A DNA stretch of 7,761 nucleotides from an uncultured Clostridia bacterium (GTDB taxonomy: Bacteria; Bacillota; Clostridia; Oscillospirales; Ruminococcaceae): assembly GCA_947631585.1 (NCBI GenBank), contig CANRLY010000087.1, positions 1 to 7,761 on the forward strand, given 5' to 3'. The translations under genes and the position numbers were made by a program. Positions within the stretch are counted from its first letter, which is position 1. Every line of letters begins with the position of its first letter. Below the pieces are notes generated by a model. The model saw only the letters and a program-made list of their open reading frames with translations, was not told the DNA's origin and did not search any database. Of this stretch, positions 5,076 to 7,761 are shown in pieces.

Positions 5076-6257
5076 ATGATCTTATACAACGCTGAGATCC
5101 ATACCATGGACAAGGAAAGAACGGTCATTAAAAACGGTTTCGTGCGGATAGACGGCTCAAAAATAGCAGAGCTGGGCGAAGTCGCTCCCGTAACCGAAAA
5201 TGACATAGATCTGGGGGGAAGGATCTTGCTCCCCGGCTTTGTGGACTGCCACTGCCATCTGGGTCTTGCCGATTCAGGCGTCGGGGTGGAGGGGGAGGAC
5301 CTGAACGAGGACTCCGACCCGGTAACGCCCCAGCTTCGTGTTATCGACGCCATAAACCCTCTGGACGTGACTTTCCGTGACGCTGTCGCCGCAGGAGTGA
5401 CAACGGCGGTGGTCTCCCCCGGTTCCGCCAATGCCATTGCCGGAAATATCGCCGCCATAAAGACTTACGGCAAAAGAGCGGACAAAATGCTTATCCGTGA
5501 AGTGGGAATGAAATTCGCACTGGGGGAAAACCCAAAAATGACCTATCTGAACAAGGAAGAAACGCCGGTCACCAGAATGGCTACTGCCGCTCTTATTCGG
5601 GAGACCCTTGCCAAGGCGAAAAAATACCTTATCCAGCAGGAAAGAGCGGCTTCCCCTGATTTAGACGAGGACGAGCCGGATTACGACATAAAGTCGGAAA
5701 GCCTGCTGCCGCTGCTTCGTGGGGAACTGAAAGCCCACTTCCACTGCCATCGGGCGGACGACATCTTCACTGCGCTCAGGCTGTCGGAAGAATTCGGGCT
5801 GAAAACGGTGCTTATCCACTGCACTGAGGGACACCTTATCTCCGAGGAACTGGGCGGCTGTCAGGCGGTGGTAGGACCGATAATTTCCGACCGCTGCAAG
5901 CCGGAGCTTGCAAATATTTCCTTGAAAAACCTGAAAATTCTCAGGGACAGCGGCTGCCTTGCGGCGGTCTGCACCGACCATGGGGAAGTTCCCATACAGT
6001 ATCTTCCGCTGTCGGCAGGGCTTACCATGCGTGGAGGGGCAAGCTGGCAGGAGGCTTTGGAGAGCATAACCTGCATACCTGCTGAGATAGCCGGCATTTC
6101 CGACCGTGTGGGAAGCATTGAAGCCGGCAAGGACGCAGACTTGTGCGTATTCTCCTGCGATCCGCTGACGGAAGTGGTGTCCTCGCCGGATATGGTATTT
6201 TCAGACGGAAAAATGGTTTTTAGCAAAGAAAGGGATAAAGCTGATGAGAACAATTGA
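5076..6257 (+). CDS. Metal-dependent amidohydrolase (imidazolonepropionase-like superfamily), substrate unknown
   Basis: A 393-residue cytoplasmic hydrolase of the amidohydrolase superfamily. The small beta-sandwich opens with NAEIHTMD and IDGSKIAELG. The barrel starts at LLPGFVDCHCHLG, with metal-ligand pair His59/His61. Further family features are GVTTAVVSPGSANAIAG (107-123), FALGENPK (147-154), HCHRADDI (223-230, His223/His225), LIHCTEGH (247-253) and TDHGEVPIQYLPL (300-312) with Asp301, the usual metal-binding or catalytic aspartate. The closing GSIEAGKDADLCVF (346-359) completes the sandwich. This set matches a Firmicutes-wide subgroup usually annotated only as 'amidohydrolase'; the natural substrate is unknown to me. 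GAGGA lies 6 nt before the ATG. An acidic loop at 190-208 precedes the HRADDI segment. Its last 14 nt overlap the fumarase start, suggesting coupled translation. Confidence 0.85.
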   Translation: MILYNAEIHTMDKERTVIKNGFVRIDGSKIAELGEVAPVTENDIDLGGRILLPGFVDCHCHLGLADSGVGVEGEDLNEDSDPVTPQLRVIDAINPLDVTFRDAVAAGVTTAVVSPGSANAIAGNIAAIKTYGKRADKMLIREVGMKFALGENPKMTYLNKEETPVTRMATAALIRETLAKAKKYLIQQERAASPDLDEDEPDYDIKSESLLPLLRGELKAHFHCHRADDIFTALRLSEEFGLKTVLIHCTEGHLISEELGGCQAVVGPIISDRCKPELANISLKNLKILRDSGCLAAVCTDHGEVPIQYLPLSAGLTMRGGASWQEALESITCIPAEIAGISDRVGSIEAGKDADLCVFSCDPLTEVVSSPDMVFSDGKMVFSKERDKADENN

Positions 6258-7086
6258 CGTTGCAGAGCTGGAAAACGCAGTCAGGGAGCTTTGCATAAAA
6301 GCTAACCTCTATCTTCCGGAAGATCTGGAAGAATGTATAAAATGCCGCTCAAAGCAGGAACTTTCAGCGGCAGGAAAAAGCGTATTTGACGACATAACCG
6401 AAAACATCGCCGTTGCCAGGGACGAGAAAATACCCATCTGCCAGGACACGGGAATGGCTGTGATATTCCTGGAGGTAGGACAGGAGGTGCATTTCACCGG
6501 CGGCAGCCTGAGCAAAGCTCTTGAGCGAGGGGTAGCAAGGGGCTACACTGAGGGCAGGCTGCGCTGCTCGATAGTTTCCGACCCGCTGGAGAGGGTCAAC
6601 AGCGGAGACAACACTCCCCCTGTTGTCCACACAAAGATAGTAGACGGCGACAAAGTGAAGCTGGTGGTCGCCCCGAAAGGTTTCGGCAGCGAAAATATGT
6701 CCGCCCTGAAGATGATGACTCCCTCCGCCACCAGAGAAGAGCTGTGCAGCTGGATAGTGGACGTTGTCGCCAAGGCAGGCTCGAACCCCTGTCCGCCGAT
6801 AGTTGTGGGGGTAGGCATTGGCGGAGATTTTGAAAAATGCGCTTATCTTGCAAAAAAAGCCCTCTGCCGTCCGGTATCGGAAAGAAATCCGAAAGCGCTT
6901 TACGCCGGACTGGAAGAGGAACTTTTGCAGCGGATAAACGCCCTTGGCATAGGTCCGCAGGGCTTCGGGGGAACTGTCACAGCTCTGGCTGTCAACATAG
7001 AGCAAGCCCCCACTCACATCGCCGGACTTCCCGTTTCTGTGAATGTCGGCTGCCACGTCACCCGTCATGCCGAGGTGATAATATAA
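6244..7086 (+). CDS. Class I fumarate hydratase, alpha subunit (beta subunit not adjacent)
   Basis: A 280-residue oxygen-sensitive Fe-S hydro-lyase subunit, homologous to the amino-terminal part of one-chain class I fumarases. With a beta subunit it would interconvert fumarate and malate. The three conserved [4Fe-4S] ligands are present: Cys66 (ICQDTG), Cys183 (NPCPPIVVGVGIGG) and Cys270 (VGCHVTRHAE). NSGDNTPP (119-126), APKGFGSENMSALKM (143-157) and PQGFGGTVTALAV (238-250) are also family-typical. Length is standard for alpha. The related L(+)-tartrate dehydratase alpha subunit cannot be ruled out from sequence alone. AGGG lies 9 nt before the ATG, within the end of the amidohydrolase gene, which it overlaps by 14 nt. 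Oddly, no beta-subunit gene follows: the next gene runs on the opposite strand and starts its stop codon 5 nt away. Beta must be encoded elsewhere, or this subunit is inactive or repurposed. Confidence 0.92.
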   Translation: MRTIDVAELENAVRELCIKANLYLPEDLEECIKCRSKQELSAAGKSVFDDITENIAVARDEKIPICQDTGMAVIFLEVGQEVHFTGGSLSKALERGVARGYTEGRLRCSIVSDPLERVNSGDNTPPVVHTKIVDGDKVKLVVAPKGFGSENMSALKMMTPSATREELCSWIVDVVAKAGSNPCPPIVVGVGIGGDFEKCAYLAKKALCRPVSERNPKALYAGLEEELLQRINALGIGPQGFGGTVTALAVNIEQAPTHIAGLPVSVNVGCHVTRHAEVII

Positions 7087-7091
7087 TTCTA

Positions 7092-7694
7092 TCAAGGCTC
7101 ATATTTTCTTATTCTGAGTTTAACGCCCAGCTTTTCAGCAAGAGCTTTTGACTGTTCTATCTGTTCTTTCGGGATAACGTCCACCACGGTCATTACCACC
7201 TCCGGTACATATTTCAGGCAGTCCACAGCGAAGTCCTGCATTGCCTGAAAAGCGTTTTCAAAGGAGGGTCTGGTCACCTTATCGTACTCCTCCTTAGTAG
7301 GGGCGTTAAGGCTGATGGACACAACGTCTGCCAGTCCCTGGAACAGGTGAGCGGTGGGCTTTTTGTTTATCAGGTCGGAAAGACCGTTGGTATTTATCCT
7401 CACAGGAGTTTTGCTGTTCCCCTTGACGTGAGCGGCGCAGCAGAGCAGCACGCCCAGCGCCTCGGTGGGTTCGCCATAGCCGCAGAACACCACTTCTTCA
7501 AAGCTGTCAAGGTCGTGTTTGCTCAAAGCTTCCACTGCCTCGTCGCAGGTGGGGTCGTGGTCAAGCCACAGGCTGTCCGACCCATACGCTCCCTCGCCGT
7601 TATTTCTTATACAGAAAGTACAGTTGCAGGGGCACTTATTCGTCAGGTTCACATAAAGTTTATTTCCTATGACATAAGTAATATTTTCTTTCAT
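7092..7694 (-). CDS. Radical SAM protein, TatD-associated family
   Basis: A 200-residue (if the ATG is right) Fe-S enzyme using S-adenosylmethionine; the reaction is unknown. YVNLTNKCPCNCTFCIRN (14-31) carries the radical SAM Cx3Cx2C motif as Cys21, Cys25 and Cys28, with an extra Cys23. WLDHDPT (43-49), EEVVFCGYGEP (66-76, the SAM-binding Gly-rich 'GEP' segment), RINTNG (99-104) and SISLNAPTKEEYDKVTRP (126-143) follow the order seen in the TatD-linked radical SAM group. Those proteins sit next to, or in some genomes are joined to, a TatD-type metal hydrolase. The length suits that short family, which has no SPASM domain. GAGGA lies 5 nt before the ATG. The frame remains open upstream to the window edge, so an earlier start or fusion is possible. 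It converges on the fumarase gene. Confidence 0.85.
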   Translation of the reverse strand: MKENITYVIGNKLYVNLTNKCPCNCTFCIRNNGEGAYGSDSLWLDHDPTCDEAVEALSKHDLDSFEEVVFCGYGEPTEALGVLLCCAAHVKGNSKTPVRINTNGLSDLINKKPTAHLFQGLADVVSISLNAPTKEEYDKVTRPSFENAFQAMQDFAVDCLKYVPEVVMTVVDVIPKEQIEQSKALAEKLGVKLRIRKYEP

Positions 7695-7761
7695 AGTTAT
7701 CCTCTTTTCGGTCTTGGTTTTGCCGGTGAAGCGGCAGTCTGCGATGCGCAGCTGAGCGCAA
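7695..7761 (-). other. Upstream edge of the radical SAM gene, possible end of another CDS
   Basis: Two readings on the minus strand remain possible. In the radical SAM frame, 22 codons before the ATG are all sense (ending RIADCRFTGKTKTEKRIT), so the gene could continue upstream. In a second frame, an Ala/Pro/Lys-rich tail (ending SPAKPRPKRG) stops with TAA at 7699-7697, 2 nt before the ATG, which would fit an upstream gene in the same operon. Neither tail is recognisable as TatD. The GAGGA at 7704-7700 favours a separate gene starting at 7694. Confidence 0.3.

Noticed and set aside
2548..6251. Identical 12-mer GCTGATGAGAAC at the starts of the U32 gene (2548-2559) and the fumarase gene (6240-6251)
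   Set aside because: Both are a start codon followed by Arg-Thr codons after a similar upstream triplet; two copies are not enough to call a regulatory element.
6364..7095. 243-codon minus-strand open frame
   Set aside because: It is antisense to the fumarase alpha gene, which has all expected cluster cysteines; the opposing product has no motif.
7129..7149. Possible rightward terminator (AGCTTTT / AAGAGCT with a 4-nt loop)
   Set aside because: The stem is weak, has a G-U pair and is followed by only three T; it falls on ordinary codons of the radical SAM gene.

Overview
The window looks like chromosomal DNA of a fibre-degrading, anaerobic Clostridia-type Firmicute, most likely Ruminococcus or a close relative. 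The reasons are a secreted GH5 endoglucanase behind a long Thr/Lys/Pro/Ala linker, a long ZapA directly upstream of a DUF3656-type U32 protein, a two-subunit-type class I (Fe-S) fumarase, and strong AGGAG-like ribosome binding sites throughout. The genus is an inference from gene content. No tRNA, rRNA, CRISPR array, insertion sequence or phage gene was found.

Left arm (1-1656, minus strand): a probable two-gene transcript encodes a GH5 subfamily 2-like endo-beta-1,4-glucanase (280-1656) and, 28 nt downstream, the N-terminal 83 residues of an AI-2E family membrane transporter (251-1), cut by the window edge.

Divergent control region (1657-1892): it holds a promoter for the glucanase (-35 TTTACT, -10 TAAAAT, 17-nt spacer), an extended -10 promoter for the rightward operon (TGTTATAAT), a series of A/T tracts spaced by whole helical turns, and two small hairpins just before zapA. 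The second hairpin overlaps the zapA ribosome binding site.

Central plus-strand operon (1893-7086): zapA (cell division), a U32/DUF3656 protein (RlhA-like, probable rRNA modification), dut (dUTPase), a metal-dependent amidohydrolase of unknown substrate, and a class I fumarate hydratase alpha subunit. Gaps are at most 14 nt; zapA and the U32 gene overlap by 1 nt, and the amidohydrolase and fumarase genes overlap by 14 nt. The operon mixes division, ribosome or nucleotide housekeeping, and central metabolism. The fumarase beta subunit that normally follows alpha is absent.

Right arm (7092-7761, minus strand): a small radical SAM protein resembling the TatD-associated family converges on the fumarase gene, with only 5 nt between the stop codons. 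Its reading frame stays open upstream to the window edge, so it may be a separate gene or the end of a larger fusion.

I found no clearly new defence or mobile system. The items most worth a second look are the phased A-tract promoter region, the zapA leader hairpins, the charge-segregated enzyme linker, the orphan fumarase alpha subunit, and the undecided 5' end of the radical SAM gene.
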